A stretch of 64,000 nt of DNA, taken from contig JALMLS010000213.1 of assembly GCA_038496445.1 (NCBI GenBank), positions 1-64,000 of the forward strand, written 5' to 3'. This stretch comes from Trichosphaerium sp. ATCC 40318. Its lineage: Eukaryota; Discosea; Flabellinia; Trichosidae. Shown one piece after another: positions 1-10,714 of this stretch. A program made the position numbers and the translations under genes. A model generated the notes under the pieces. It searched no databases. It was not told the origin of the DNA and saw only the letters and a program-made list of their open reading frames with translations. The stretch's first letter is position 1; each line of letters begins with the position of its first letter.

Positions 1-88
1 GGGTGTACGGGAGTGGTCGCCTGTTGGAGTAGCTGCAAAGCTAAATCTAGGATTTCTTGTGCCACAGTCAACGCTATTCACTTTTTCA

Positions 89-1583
89 ATGTTAATGGTA
101 ACACAAAATACAACACAAAATGTCCGCCGAACAACAAAAAAGAAGAGAAAGTTCAATGCAACAAAGGAAACAAACACAGCAACGAAAGAAACCACAATTC
201 GCTTTGTTAGTGGCCATTTCACGTTCACACTTTCAGAGAAGCTTCTCAACATGTATTCAACATCTCTTTTCACATCTAAAGTACATGCCAAATCACTACA
301 AGATAATTCATCTGAAACAACCATTTTGGAGGAGTGTAGGTACGTAAAACACTTTTGACGCGTATTTACTAACTATCGGGATGGTAGTCACTCAAAACAT
401 CTTCCAAAAATTTTGAGTTTGATGAGAAATGAAGAAATCACAAGTTTTGAAGATCCTGCGGGGTTGTGGTTTGCAGCAGAATACTATGGTGTACCTATTG
501 TTTGGAAAGATATAAACATGCCTTATGGCACGTGTTTAATATGCTCCTTCAATTAGTAACAACTTCATAGAGCTCAAGTTATCAATAATCGCAACTACGC
601 ACATTCTTGAGCAAGTGCGAGATCTGTGGGGAAGGTTTCAAGCTTTGTTTCACCAGGCTGTGAGTGTAAACAAACATAAAACAAATTATTTGATTGTATT
701 AGGCATCAGTTGGTCGTAACAAGAGGAAAATTTGTGCTGTAAAGAGCCATGCGGCAGGTAGTACTATATATTTAAAGACAGAATTAGGTAGAAGTATAAT
801 GGAAAAGTACTTTAAACAATGTGACTTGGTACAAGATGTGTGATGACACCCAAAAAATAATTACTAAATTAGCACTACAAATACACAAAAGGCGATGATG
901 GTAGTGACAATTTAACAATATTTTGGAGTGATGATGAAGTTGGACCTGAAGTTGTAAACAAAAGATTAATACAAGCAATTTCAGGTAAAAAATGGGATTA
1001 TCCTAACTTGAGTACGGTTTTTGGTTTATCATTTAATGTTCACTCCCTGATATGAACTTATTTAGCGGAAGAGTTGTGGGCCATATCACAAAATGTAAGA
1101 TGGAACACGTTGTATTATGACAAACGTTATTATTCCAAAGACTACCTGTACCAGGCATCAATTGGGTCGCAAGAATTTGTAGTAATGTATCATACATTCC
1201 TGAAAAAAGTTCCAGAAGTGTATTATGATTACATTTTTAAAGCACAGTACGTTTTAAAACATTCTCCTGTCAACCTAATTTGCGTCATAGTCCAGACGAC
1301 ATTTGTTGCCCAAAGAACATTATGAAAGATGGAGACGCGCGCAAAAAGATTGTTAGTATATTGTGTTTATTGTTGAAAACAGCAGTATGTACAATATGAG
1401 GTAAATTGTGTATTAACTATTGTATAGACCTTTGTTAAAGAAGAGATAGTGAGTGAAAACACAATCATTTTCACGTTATCCATTCCACGGGTTAATGAAG
1501 CCCTTGTAGATAAGTTTTTACCAATTTATCTCACACCATATGAGAAACGGCGAAAGGACATAAAAAAAATATTTTATTGTTAG
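89..1583 (+). CDS. NLS-BTB family gene C1 (eight exons)
   Basis: All eight family exons are present and join in frame. Exon 1 encodes KKKRKFN followed by a BTB first half (SGHFTFTLSEKLLNMYS). Intron 1 (340-387) has donor GTACGT and branch TACTAAC. Exon 2 carries HSKHLPKILSLM and AAEYYGVPI, and intron 2 starts at 528 with GCACGT. The last exon ends TPYEKRRKD...FYC and stop. The usual start, ATG at 120, is out of frame by one base relative to KKKRKFN. A working start must therefore be the in-frame ATG at 89 or 95, giving an N-terminus unlike the other copies, or the copy has lost its start. Everything downstream of exon 1 looks functional. Role inferred from family only: nuclear BTB protein. 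Confidence 0.75.
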
Positions 1584-2310
1584 ATAAGGAGAGAGACCTT
1601 GTATCATGATAAATGAAGAACATTGTATGTTGAATACAGGTTGTACTCTTTTTTTGAAATCTACGGGTTCCTACTGTATTGGCTTGAGTTTCTGATCTAC
1701 ACGTTCAGAAAAAAGTTGCTACAAAAGTAAATGCCACACGGACCACTCAACACATATCCGTAATTCTAAACGCTCAAGGTATCTCCAGAGTGGCCTTGGT
1801 ACTCTAACACTATAGTATCTATAATTGACAGATAATGCGTATTCTCTTCACGAACAATGGCAGGAGAAAAATAATATACATATTGAAGATAACTACCTAA
1901 CGCCCCCAAAGACTGAGCGACTTTCCTCCCACTGTATTGTATTGTCAAAGTCGGTCCAAACTAACTGACAAAATCTACTACCAAGAAACCTATTAAAACC
2001 GTACGCCAAAAAAAACCGCTGTTTACATACAAACAAGTTTCATAAACGAATTTTTTGTGTTTTAGTTTTTTAAACAACACCCACGCGGTTTTTCACGCGT
2101 AGCAACCTCATTGCGATCTACAACTAGAGTTTATGTTTCGTTTACTGTTTATATTGTCTCACCCTTCTCCAGTGAACTCTTTATTACATAATAAACGCTA
2201 CTTACCTACTCCGCTTCTAATCAAACAAAACAATCAATTCATTGAACTATAAATATAGAAATAGTTATGCTTCGCAAATAACTAACAAAAATAGTTACAA
2301 TCAGTATTTG
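1584..2310. other. intergenic spacer, no gene seen
   Basis: No family exon or convincing ORF was found on either strand. The only candidate signal is the TATA-like stretch listed separately, just before the F-box gene. A short direct echo of CACGCG lies near 2090-2099. Confidence 0.5.
2248..2257 (+). promoter_or_regulatory. TATA-like box upstream of the F-box/LRR gene
   Basis: TATAAATATA lies about 55 nt before the proposed ATG at 2311. Its position fits a core promoter, but the whole region is AT-rich, so chance is possible. Confidence 0.3.
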
Positions 2311-3541
2311 ATGTCAGACCACCAGCCAGTTCCTGAGAGGTTAGCATAACATCACTTTTTTCGCTAGTATGTTAACGTAGCTTAGAGCGAGCATATTGGA
2401 CTTCCCTACAGAGATTTTAGCTCACATATTACGTCAACTTACAATAAGACGTGTTGACTGTTGTCAAACCTGTCGCCGGTTTGCTTCTATCATCCATGAT
2501 ATTATTGGATACAATCATGTTGTTATTAGAACTGTAGACCAAGCCAAAGCACTTGTAAAACATAGAGGTGCTCTCCAGCATACCACAATCAGGGTTCTTA
2601 GTGATGATGTTGGTAAAGTTGTCAATGAACTTGGCGGTGTTCATACTATTAATATTAGCGGCTCTTATGCTCTAAAAGGCAAGCATATAGCAGTACTTTC
2701 TGGGGTACATACTATAAATCTTATGGGTTGTTGCAATCTTACAGATGAAGGTATTAAAGCGCTTTCCGGGGTATATTCGATAAATCTTCAATCTTGTCCT
2801 AGTATAACAGATGAGGGAGTTAAAGCACTTGCTGGCGTTCATACAATCAATCTTCGTTCTTGTTATGGAATAACAGACGAGGGAGTTAAAGCACTTGCTG
2901 GCGTTCATACAATCGATCTTTGTTCTTGTTTTAAACTGACAGATGAAGGTATTAAAGCACTCGCTGGTGTATATTCTATTAATCTTAGTTCTTGTAATAA
3001 ACTGACAGATGAAGGTATTAAGCATCTTTCCGGTGTACATACAATTGATCTCAGTTCTTGTTGTAACTTGACAGATGAAAGTCTTAAACATCTTTCTGGT
3101 GTACATACAATTGATATTGGATCTTGTGATATTACTGATGAAGGTATTAAAGCACTCAAAGGTGTTCATAATATTATAATTAGATATTGTGCCAAGGTTA
3201 CAGATGAGGGTATTAAACATCTTTCTGGTGTACACACAATTGATATTGGTTATTGTCATGGTATTACAAACGAAGGCTACAAGTCACTGTCTGGTGTTCA
3301 TATCATTGATGTTTCTGGTTGCCGTGTTACAAATGAAGGACTTAAAGCCTTCGCTGGTGTTCATAAAATTAAATTATTCTCTTGTAAAGGGATAACAGAT
3401 GCAGGTTTGAAGGCATTGGCTGGTGTTCATACCGCTGAACTTATATATTGTCCAAATATAACAGCCGAAGGTATTGCTAAATGGCTTAGTGGTGTTAACA
3501 CTAAAACAAGCTATTTCGGTATCACCTTCAAAGATAAATAA
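2311..3541 (+). CDS. F-box / leucine-rich-repeat protein (two exons)
   Basis: The long open frame lacks an ATG before its F-box. A 29-nt first exon (2311-2339, MSDHQPVPE) joined over a 46-nt intron (2340-2385, donor GTTAGC, acceptor CTTAG) supplies one in frame, giving 394 residues. Residues about 15-50 are an F-box (DFPTEILAHILRQL ... CQTCRRFASIIHD). From about residue 85 to the end there are roughly 13 LRRs of 22-23 residues of the type GVHTIDLSSC.KLTDEGIKAL, the cysteine-containing class of F-box LRR proteins. F-box proteins bind Skp1 and present substrates to SCF ubiquitin ligases, and the LRR is the substrate-binding part. Several neighbouring repeats are almost identical in DNA, which points to recent repeat duplication. 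It is the only F-box gene in the window. Confidence 0.88.
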
Positions 3542-4457
3542 ACACTACATACAAAAAGTTTAATTAAAAACACCCTAGTCCTGACAGCACGTGGTGGCTT
3601 ACAGAATGCTACAAGGTAATTTGTATTAAATAATAATTTAGAGAGTTCGCTCATATATTTGTGGCTCATGTGCAAACAGTACTGCCACAAACTGTTTGGC
3701 TTAGACTACAAATCCTTTACTTTACTTTTATTTGTCTGCGTTGCACTGAACCCAATCGCAGGCTAGCGCACATTGGAACTAGCCAAGGGTTTACATAGGA
3801 GTTGCACCTACCGCTCTCAACGCGGGAAGAGTAGTACGCCTCCTGCTAGGAGGTAACAGAGGACCGTAATTGTGGGAGTGACCCAACCGCCCTAAGATGA
3901 TCGCGTCAAGCTGAAAAAGCTGACCAGAATAATGTTTGACTTAAGAAACGCCTGCAGGCGCTCATGCTTGAATTTGTAGAGGAGTTGCCGTTGGAGCACT
4001 TGCTACTACCGTGACGTATGTTGTATTCAAGCCATACCATGCGTAATCTAAGAATTCGACTTGATGTTTAGGTTTAAGATTAGCCAAGTTGTTAGTGTAG
4101 ATGGAGTGTATGCGTATGCAAGCCTTTCAGCAGCACGAAGTAGACTAAAAATCCAAAGGATTAGTTTTTCAAAGCACTCAAGCCACGTGATATGTGGGAA
4201 GCAGGCACTTATATTGAGGTAAGGAATTGAAATCAAGATACTTACAGGTATTTTAAGACTCACATGGCATCGAAATATCTATCACCTATTTTACAGTTGC
4301 TTTAACCACAGGTGGCGAATACTCTTTTTAGTTTATTGTACAAAATAACCTTAACAAGCTTTAGTCACATCAATACAAGACCTTTGTGGTTAAGAAGCGT
4401 TTATTGCACATTTACGAATTTACAATTAGGTTTAGCCGCTGTCTCTTCTCATCAATA
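3542..4457. other. spacer with a probable decayed exon-6 relic
   Basis: Most of this stretch shows no gene. On the minus strand at about 4048-4263 an open frame contains AAERLAYAY...TTWL, which loosely resembles the start of family exon 6 (AEELWA... W). It has no convincing flanking exons, so it may be a relic of another divergent copy. The part from 3740 to 4000 is slightly richer in GC, and I recognise nothing in it. Confidence 0.35.
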
Positions 4458-5531
4458 TCAATTGGTGCCCTTTTGACCATGTTGAATTAAAAGCGCTGCA
4501 TCCTTGGCTGCTATTGATGGCAATTTAAATTGCATAGTGAAATCAACATCTTTATTCATATTGGCGTCATGTAGTGACTTGAGATTTGTTAGATACAGGC
4601 AGAATTTAGTGAAACGCACAGTTCCAAGATGTCAGCGAAATGTATGCAAAGCTTATTTGCATGAATGAAGCATTCGTCTATTCCGCGAACAAAAGTTGGA
4701 GTTACTCTATACAGGTATAAGCGTGAGTATGAAAAGAAAATACCCACAATTCTATTTGATAACGATTCACAAAATCATCAGTACTGCTCTCGTCGTCACT
4801 GATGCTATCGCTGGCAAGCAAATCCAAACTACGATTTGGGAACACCACGCTGACTTCAAAGATTGAGTAATTTACGCAAGCATCGCGATGTTCAGTTATC
4901 TCTTTTTTTAGAGCCTGTATTTTGGTCCACTGTGCATGCAGAGCTATGGTCCACAGATTCTCCCCTAGTGAAATTATTACCGATTAATGTATATCAACGC
5001 ACGTATGGTTGCAGTGGAAAAGGTTCCAGCAACAGCAGCGTCGTACAGAGTTTCTACTCTAGTTGTTTGCAATCCTGTGTCATCCCAAAATACTTAAAGT
5101 AAAAAGGTCTTTCCTATGCTTTGGCACTATTAAGATCGCACTCTAAAGTACAATTTAGTTGAGTTGACATTCAAAAGCACTACCAAGTTAAAGGCACGGG
5201 TTGAGAAATACTGTTGCACCATTGCCTTGGCGTAACTTGGGTCACGAAAGCGTGAGCTCTCAAACTGTAGAGTATAATCCATAAAGCCATTTCTAGCCTA
5301 TTAAATGAATACTGTAAATGAGTGAAGGGGGAAAGTGTTCGCAGGTGTGGAAATACTGCTTTTTTCAGTTCGCAATTCCAAATATTTTCTATTTTTCCAA
5401 GAATTAACCTTAGCTTGGTGCTCATTACAGACAAAAGCCGTTGGTGGGTTTGGTTTGCTTCTTTTGCAGGCTGGCTCGTTCACGGTTGTAGGTGGGTCTG
5501 CTTCACGTCGTTTGCTGGTTGGGTTATTCAT
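4458..5531 (-). CDS. divergent BTB-like family member D1
   Basis: This gene is recognised only by exon homology. Exon 1 (ATG at 5531) has two basic proline-rich units, NNPTSKRREADPPT and NEPACKRSKPNPPT, a plausible bipartite NLS, then a weak BTB-like strand AFVCNEHQAKVNS. The next exon (about 5190-5300) has FNRLEMALWIILYSL, matching the exon-2 helix. A later exon contains GENLWTIALHAQWTKIQAL, the counterpart of GERLWATAV..W in D2, D3 and D7, followed by an acidic SDSISDDESSTDD segment. The last exon gives MNKDVDFTMQFKLPSIAAKD and a stop at 4458, parallel to the VTxTLSIPKI exon of the main family. Intermediate exons are too diverged for me to place exactly. It is divergently oriented to C2, 180 bp away. 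Confidence 0.55.
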
Positions 5532-5713
5532 AACGTCTGTTGTTTTAGCTATCAATCACAAACGTTTTAAAATGTGAATTGACCATTTTTTTTCCGTACC
5601 ACCAATTGCTGTATACGTACAACGGCGTTTTTCAATAATTTTCACACCTTACTGTATTTGTACCTGTTCAGTCAACCTGTTTCAGCTGATAAAAGTATCA
5701 AAAAGAAAAAAGC

Positions 5714-7184
5714 ATGTCCAAACCACAAAAAAAGAAGAGAAAATTGAATCCAAAGACGGAAACGACCGTAAAAGCGCCAAACCCATCCAAAGAAACAACA
5801 GACACCCCAACTCATTTTCAATGTGGAGATTTTAGCTTTACACTATCAACGGAGCTTCTAAATGCATATCCATCATCTCTTTTCGCGTCTAAAGTACATT
5901 TTGAATCATTACAAGATAATTCAACTAAAACAACTATTTTGGAGGAATGTAGGCGCGTCATATACCTCCAACCAATTGTGCAAGTGCATACTAATTTTTT
6001 AACGTTAAAGCCATTCGTATTACCTTACTACAATCTTGAGTTTGATGAGAAATGAAGAAATGACGAGTATCGAAGATCCTGCAGGTTTATGGTTTGCAGC
6101 GGAATACTATGGCGGCCCCATTGTTTGGGAAGATATAAATATGCCTTATTGCACGTGCTTATTGTTTTCAGAACTGACATCAAGTCTTAGTAAGCAAATT
6201 ACAAGTTCAAGCAGCTGCGTACATTTTCGACCAAATACGCACACTTTGGGAATACTTACAGGATTCATTAAGTGATAGGGTACTTGTTGCACACTAAACG
6301 AAGCTAATTTGAAAAAGGCAGTCTCAGGTTTCAATTTCCAAAATGTGTGTGGCGCTATGAGCTATGCAAATGGCAGGCAGTTATTTTTAAAGACAGAACT
6401 TGGTAGAACTGCATTAGCAAAGTACTTCAAACAATGCAATTTGGTATGAATAAACCCAATTGGTTCCGGGACTTTAACCAAGTTTAGCACTACAAATATA
6501 CCAAAGATAAACGTGGCATAGACTTCTTGACTGTTGTGTGGACAGACAATGAAGTTGGACCTGAAGTTGTGAAGCGGAGGTGTATTGATGCAATTTCAGG
6601 AAACTTTTGGGAGTATCCAAACTTGAGTACGCCTTATTGTCTTTTACTAAATCTCATTTCTGATGTAATTGTAAGCGGAAGAGTTGTGGGCTAAATCTCA
6701 ATATATAAGATGGCGTGAGCTATATAGTATAAGAGATAGTATACGCGAAGCCTACGTGGAACAGGCAGCACTTGGGTCGTTAAAATTTGTGTTATTGTAT
6801 CATTCAGGTGCTGCAGATGAGCCTCCTAAAGACATTTACAACGACTATTTGATAACGCACTAGTACGTTACAGGGAAAACGTTCAAACTAACTCTGCATT
6901 AGTCAAACACGTATAGTTTCTTTTAAATCTGTTGTGGAAGATGAACAGACACGTAGAAAACTTGGAAGTCTGTTGTGTATGTTTGTAGAAGGAGCAGTAT
7001 GTTAACTTCGCTCTTTATTGTAGTAACATTCATGTAGACTTTTGTTGAAGACAAGGTTCACAACAAACATAATTTTACAATCACAATATCAATTCCACCT
7101 GTAAAGGAGGCTATTCTTGATGGCTTTTTACCAATATTTCTTACCCCATACAAGCATGGAAAACGTCCTTTAAATAGGTACTGA
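5714..7184 (+). CDS. NLS-BTB family gene C2, two GC-AG introns
   Basis: MSKPQKKKRKLNP is followed by a Pro/Thr linker and BTB half FQCGDFSFTLSTELLNAY. Intron 1 (5953-6010) must start with GCGCGT: cutting there keeps phase 2 and gives the conserved ECSHSYYLTTILSLM. Intron 2 also begins with GC (codon phase 1, TAT T|GCACGTGC). The exon-2 signature reads AAEYYGGPI instead of AAEYYGVPI. Exons 3-8 join in frame and end TPYKHGKRPLNRY and stop. No disabling change was seen. Its promoter region is shared with the divergent D1. Confidence 0.85.
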
Positions 7185-7813
7185 AAAAGAGTGTTAAATT
7201 GTTTTTTTGCAGCCTGCTAATAAACAAATAATCAAATGTACATCACAATTCGTAGATTAGTAACTGGGTTCTATTGAGAACGTGGTTAGGGCTTGTACTA
7301 ATACCCAGTAGTTCATCTCCTTGTTTAACATTTTGTAAATATCAATTCATTGCTCAAAAGTACACTTATAAACGAACAGAGTTTGGCCTTTCCTTGTTGC
7401 GTAATTATGACATCAGTGTTATTTCTTCAACGATAGAGTCACAAATCAGTCTTGAAGTCGTATGTTAAAAGTCAAAAAATTCAGTTTTATTCTCAAACTG
7501 TGATATGAAGTCTCAATCCAAGTTTCACTTCCGTAAGTTTCGTGGCAAATGTCCAAAATCTCACGTAAAATCAGTCATCTGCCACAAAATTCACGGCGTT
7601 GGGTCTAAACCGTTAACACACCAAACAGTCGTTACAAGCTGACGTCGAAGATATATTTTACGCGCAGTAGTAAACTACCACATTGAGGACGTATTGAATT
7701 GAGTTTGCGAAACGAAAAAACATGAAAACCGACGACTTTTCGCGCTAGTTTTGCGAATCAAAAAAAAGTGCTCTTTCTAAACGCATACATCGATTATTGA
7801 ATTCATTGTAAAA
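7185..7813. other. intergenic spacer, no gene seen
   Basis: The short open frames here (for example 7274-7468) have no family similarity and no splice context. Just before the next gene, 7695-7765 is rich in GCGAAAC / TTTTCGCG words, possibly promoter-related. Confidence 0.45.
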
Positions 7814-8608
7814 ATGGACGAAGAACCTTCTCTTACGGATATTGTAGAGATAAACGTCGGTGGAACTATAATGGTGACAACAAGACGTACTTTATGCATT
7901 ATAGATGAGTCTGTACTATGTAGTATGTTCAGCGGTCGATGGAAAGGTAAACAAACGCTAGATAGTCAAGGTAGGATATTTTTAGATGTAAACCCTGATT
8001 ATTTCATGATTATATTGGATTCGCTTAGAGAAGCAGTGTTAACAGGTTCAAATACGTTACCAAAAGTTCGAAAGATGTTCAGAAAGGACTCTTGCTTTGC
8101 GTCTATTGTATCTTATTTTTGCCTTCTAAACACTGACTATATCGGCCCTGTCTTGGATAGATTTTATGAAACACGTGCGTATGGTGATATTGAGATTTCG
8201 TCTCTTTATGTTGTTTGTAAAAGAGAAGGTTTTCATTCGAGAACAATGGGTCTTGCTGGAGGTGAGAATATTTATCGTGAAAACACGTGGTATTTTAAGA
8301 TACATGGTACAAAAGGTGTATTTCTTGGTATTGTACCTGAAGCTACTATATTTCCTAGGGTTCAGAACGTATGCTATGGGTGGAGTGATTTAAAAAAGTA
8401 TTGCTTCGGGAATATACAAACTTATAGCAATGATATAAAGTTCAAGTATGTTGCTTTGCAATTAGAAGATGGAAGATTATCTATTGATGACGGTACTACA
8501 AAAGATTCCATGGAAATTCCTAAGGGCGTTGTGTGGAGGCTTTGCGTTTGGCTTGTGAATGAAGGGAGTAGAGTAAGAGTAATACGAAAACCAGATGCTA
8601 AGTTTTAG
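7814..8608 (+). CDS. KCTD-like BTB (potassium-channel T1-type) protein, single exon
   Basis: 264 residues without an intron. Residues about 9-95 match the T1/KCTD BTB fold: DIVEINVGGTIMVTTRRTL, an LCSMFSGRW segment and the acidic RIFLDVNPDYFMIILDSLR block. The second half of the fold (KMFRKDSCFASIVSYFCLL) is less typical. The C-terminal 130 residues (NTWYFKIHGTKGVFLGIV, then VALQLEDGRLSIDDG) resemble a beta-sandwich with a faint SPRY-like pattern, but I cannot assign it. Such proteins usually form oligomers and often act as cullin-3 adaptors. It has no NLS motif, and its intact BTB makes it a useful reference for the degenerate BTB of the surrounding family. Confidence 0.85.
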   Translation: MDEEPSLTDIVEINVGGTIMVTTRRTLCIIDESVLCSMFSGRWKGKQTLDSQGRIFLDVNPDYFMIILDSLREAVLTGSNTLPKVRKMFRKDSCFASIVSYFCLLNTDYIGPVLDRFYETRAYGDIEISSLYVVCKREGFHSRTMGLAGGENIYRENTWYFKIHGTKGVFLGIVPEATIFPRVQNVCYGWSDLKKYCFGNIQTYSNDIKFKYVALQLEDGRLSIDDGTTKDSMEIPKGVVWRLCVWLVNEGSRVRVIRKPDAKF

Positions 8609-9125
8609 AGAACTTTTTTTTGATAGATCAAAACCTTTCTTTCCAAATGTCAATATTCTGAATGCGAAATTGAACGCGCTTGTAGTGTATATAAGTACTC
8701 TTGGTATAGGAGCAACATTGACACAGACAGCAAAAAAAGTTAATAAAGTATGTTTACTACCTTAGCTATTGTTCTGTAATACCAGGTTCAGTACCTACAA
8801 CATACAGTTTTTAGCGTATTTCAATGTCAACAGAAGTGTTGATCTTAAGAGTTTGCGTCAGAATTAGCTATGGAATCATCAATTTTTGGAAATTAACAAT
8901 GAGATTTAGTGATGGCAGTTACTCGGTGATTGCCTAGGGATGCTTTGCTAACATGAAAACACCGTGTAGGCGTATTAGTATTAGCGCGAACATTCTATTT
9001 TTCATGTTTACAGATGCCAGCAAATTTAATTGCAATACGGAGCAATTTAAAAATGTTAGTTCAAGTTAATTGTTTTAATCGAAAATCAATCAAGTTTCAG
9101 TTATTCTCGATTATACCAGTACAAC
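8609..9125. other. intergenic spacer
   Basis: No gene recognised. A TATATAAG stretch near 8686 and an AATAAA near 8744 could be the poly(A) region of the preceding gene or a small unrecognised transcript; neither can be settled from sequence alone. Confidence 0.35.
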
Positions 9126-10599
9126 ATGTCTGAACCGCAAAAAAAGAGGAGAAAACTGAACCCAAAGGTTGATACAGGAGTGACGTCAACTGAAACTACA
9201 ACAGAAAGCGCAACACAGTTCAAATGTGGAGATTTTAGCTTCACGCTATCGGAGGAGCTACTCAACGCGTACTCATCATCTCTTTTCGCGTCTAAAGTAC
9301 ATTTTGAATCACTACAAGATAATTCATCAACAAAAACCCTTTTGGAGGAATGCAGGTACATTTGAAGACTCCTTCATATGTTTAATGCGTATATCACTGT
9401 TATTAACGAAAATCAGTCATTCGAAGTATCTACCAACAATCTTGAGTTTTATGAAAAAGGAAGTACTGCCGAGTGTCGAAGATCCTGCAAATTTATGGCT
9501 TGCGGCTGAATACTATGGTGTACCTGTCGAATGGAAAAAACTAAATATGCTTGTGGGCACGTGTATTAATTTTCAACAAGCTTACGGCAATCTAGTGAAC
9601 AAGCTTCCAATTATGGCCACTACATTCCTTCTAGAAACAATACGAAAAGCTTTCAAGTCCCTTAAATCTACCCTACGAACAGCTGTAAACTTTAAGTACA
9701 ACACTATTGAGTTCTGATCTTATGTATAGGCGGCCTTAGGTAAAACTATGATCATTATTGGCACTGAAAGAGACACTATTTATTTACAAACAGAATATGG
9801 CAGAACTGCTTTAGAAAAGTACTGTAGCAACTATGCCTTGGTATGGTTTCTACAAGTACTTCGATTCACACTAACCGTTTGTTAGCATGTTAAATACACA
9901 CAAAATAAAGATGAACGTTTTGAAGCAACAATTTGTTGGAGTGATGAAGAAGTTGGAACTAAACTTGTAGTAACGAGATGTATGAATGCAATTTCAGGAC
10001 AATTTTGGGATTTTGCAAACTTGAGTATGCTTGTACTTGTGTTAATGTACATTAACTGAAGTACCTGTTTTAGCTGAAGAATTATGGGCTAAATCTCAGT
10101 ATTATACATGGAACACGGTATTCAAAAAAAGAGACAGGATGCGTCCACTCTATCTTCAAAAGGGAACAAAAGGAGCATCAACATTTACAGTACTTTGTCG
10201 TGATTGGAAGTATAAAAATCCAACAAGAATACCATGCGATTTTATGCTTGACACTCAGTACTGCATTCTCTCTATCAAGTATTTATAACTGACTTTGTTA
10301 CAGTCCAAAAGATATAGCCAATGCTGAGGAACTTGTAAACAATCCACGTATGAGAAGCAAGCTCAGACGTTTGTTGTGTGCCTTCGTCGAAATAGCAGTA
10401 TGTTGATTTTACTCTCAGTCCTTTTGTACTAACCAGTTGTAAATAGACTTTTAAGGAAGAAAAAGTACACCACGAAGACGTGCTTACCATCACATTGTCA
10501 TATCCAAAAATCGATGAAGCTATGCTTGACAATTATCTACCAATCTTTTGTACTGAACCATATAAAAACGATCAAACAATTCCGAAGACACCTAGATAG
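9126..10599 (+). CDS. NLS-BTB family gene C3 (reference copy, eight exons)
   Basis: I used this intact copy to define the family. Exons: 9126-9355, 9417-9556, 9596-9684, 9730-9840, 9886-10024, 10074-10257, 10304-10397, 10447-10599; 379 residues. Introns are 39-61 nt and all joins are in frame. Exon 1 gives an SV40-type basic cluster (KKRRKLNP), a variable Thr/Ser linker, and BTB half CGDFSFTLSEELLNAYSSSLF. Exon 2 gives HSKYLPTILSFM ... LAAEYYGVPVEW, like the second half of a KCTD/T1 fold. Exons 3 and 7 look helical; exon 4 has GRTALEKYC, exon 5 ATICWSDEEVG, exon 6 TEELWAKSQYYTWN ... TVLCRDWK, exon 8 LTITLSYPKIDEAMLDNYLP. Intron 2 starts GCACGTG. Exon 6 and intron 6 are nearly identical to those of C8. 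Likely nuclear; function unknown. Confidence 0.9.
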
Positions 10600-10714
10600 C
10601 TACTTTATTTACCTGTAGGCAGTGAATCACTAAAATACAAGTGTTAAATAAATACGAATCCAGCTGCAAGAGAAATCTTTTATTAGTAGACAGTTGCAAT
10701 TGCATAATAATTTC

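Noticed and set aside
2396-3541. TTG start for the F-box/LRR gene
   Set aside because: A eukaryotic TTG start is unlikely; a 29-nt ATG exon and a 46-nt intron restore a normal start in frame.
5714-5760. Viral origin because of the SV40-like KKKRK motif
   Set aside because: Short basic NLS motifs are common; nothing else in the family is virus-like.
9561-9580. An 18-20 nt ultrashort intron in exon 2/3 of C3 and C7
   Set aside because: Testing all copies together showed that one rule (donor G|GCACGT, acceptor TAG) gives 39-60 nt introns and conserved protein in every copy.
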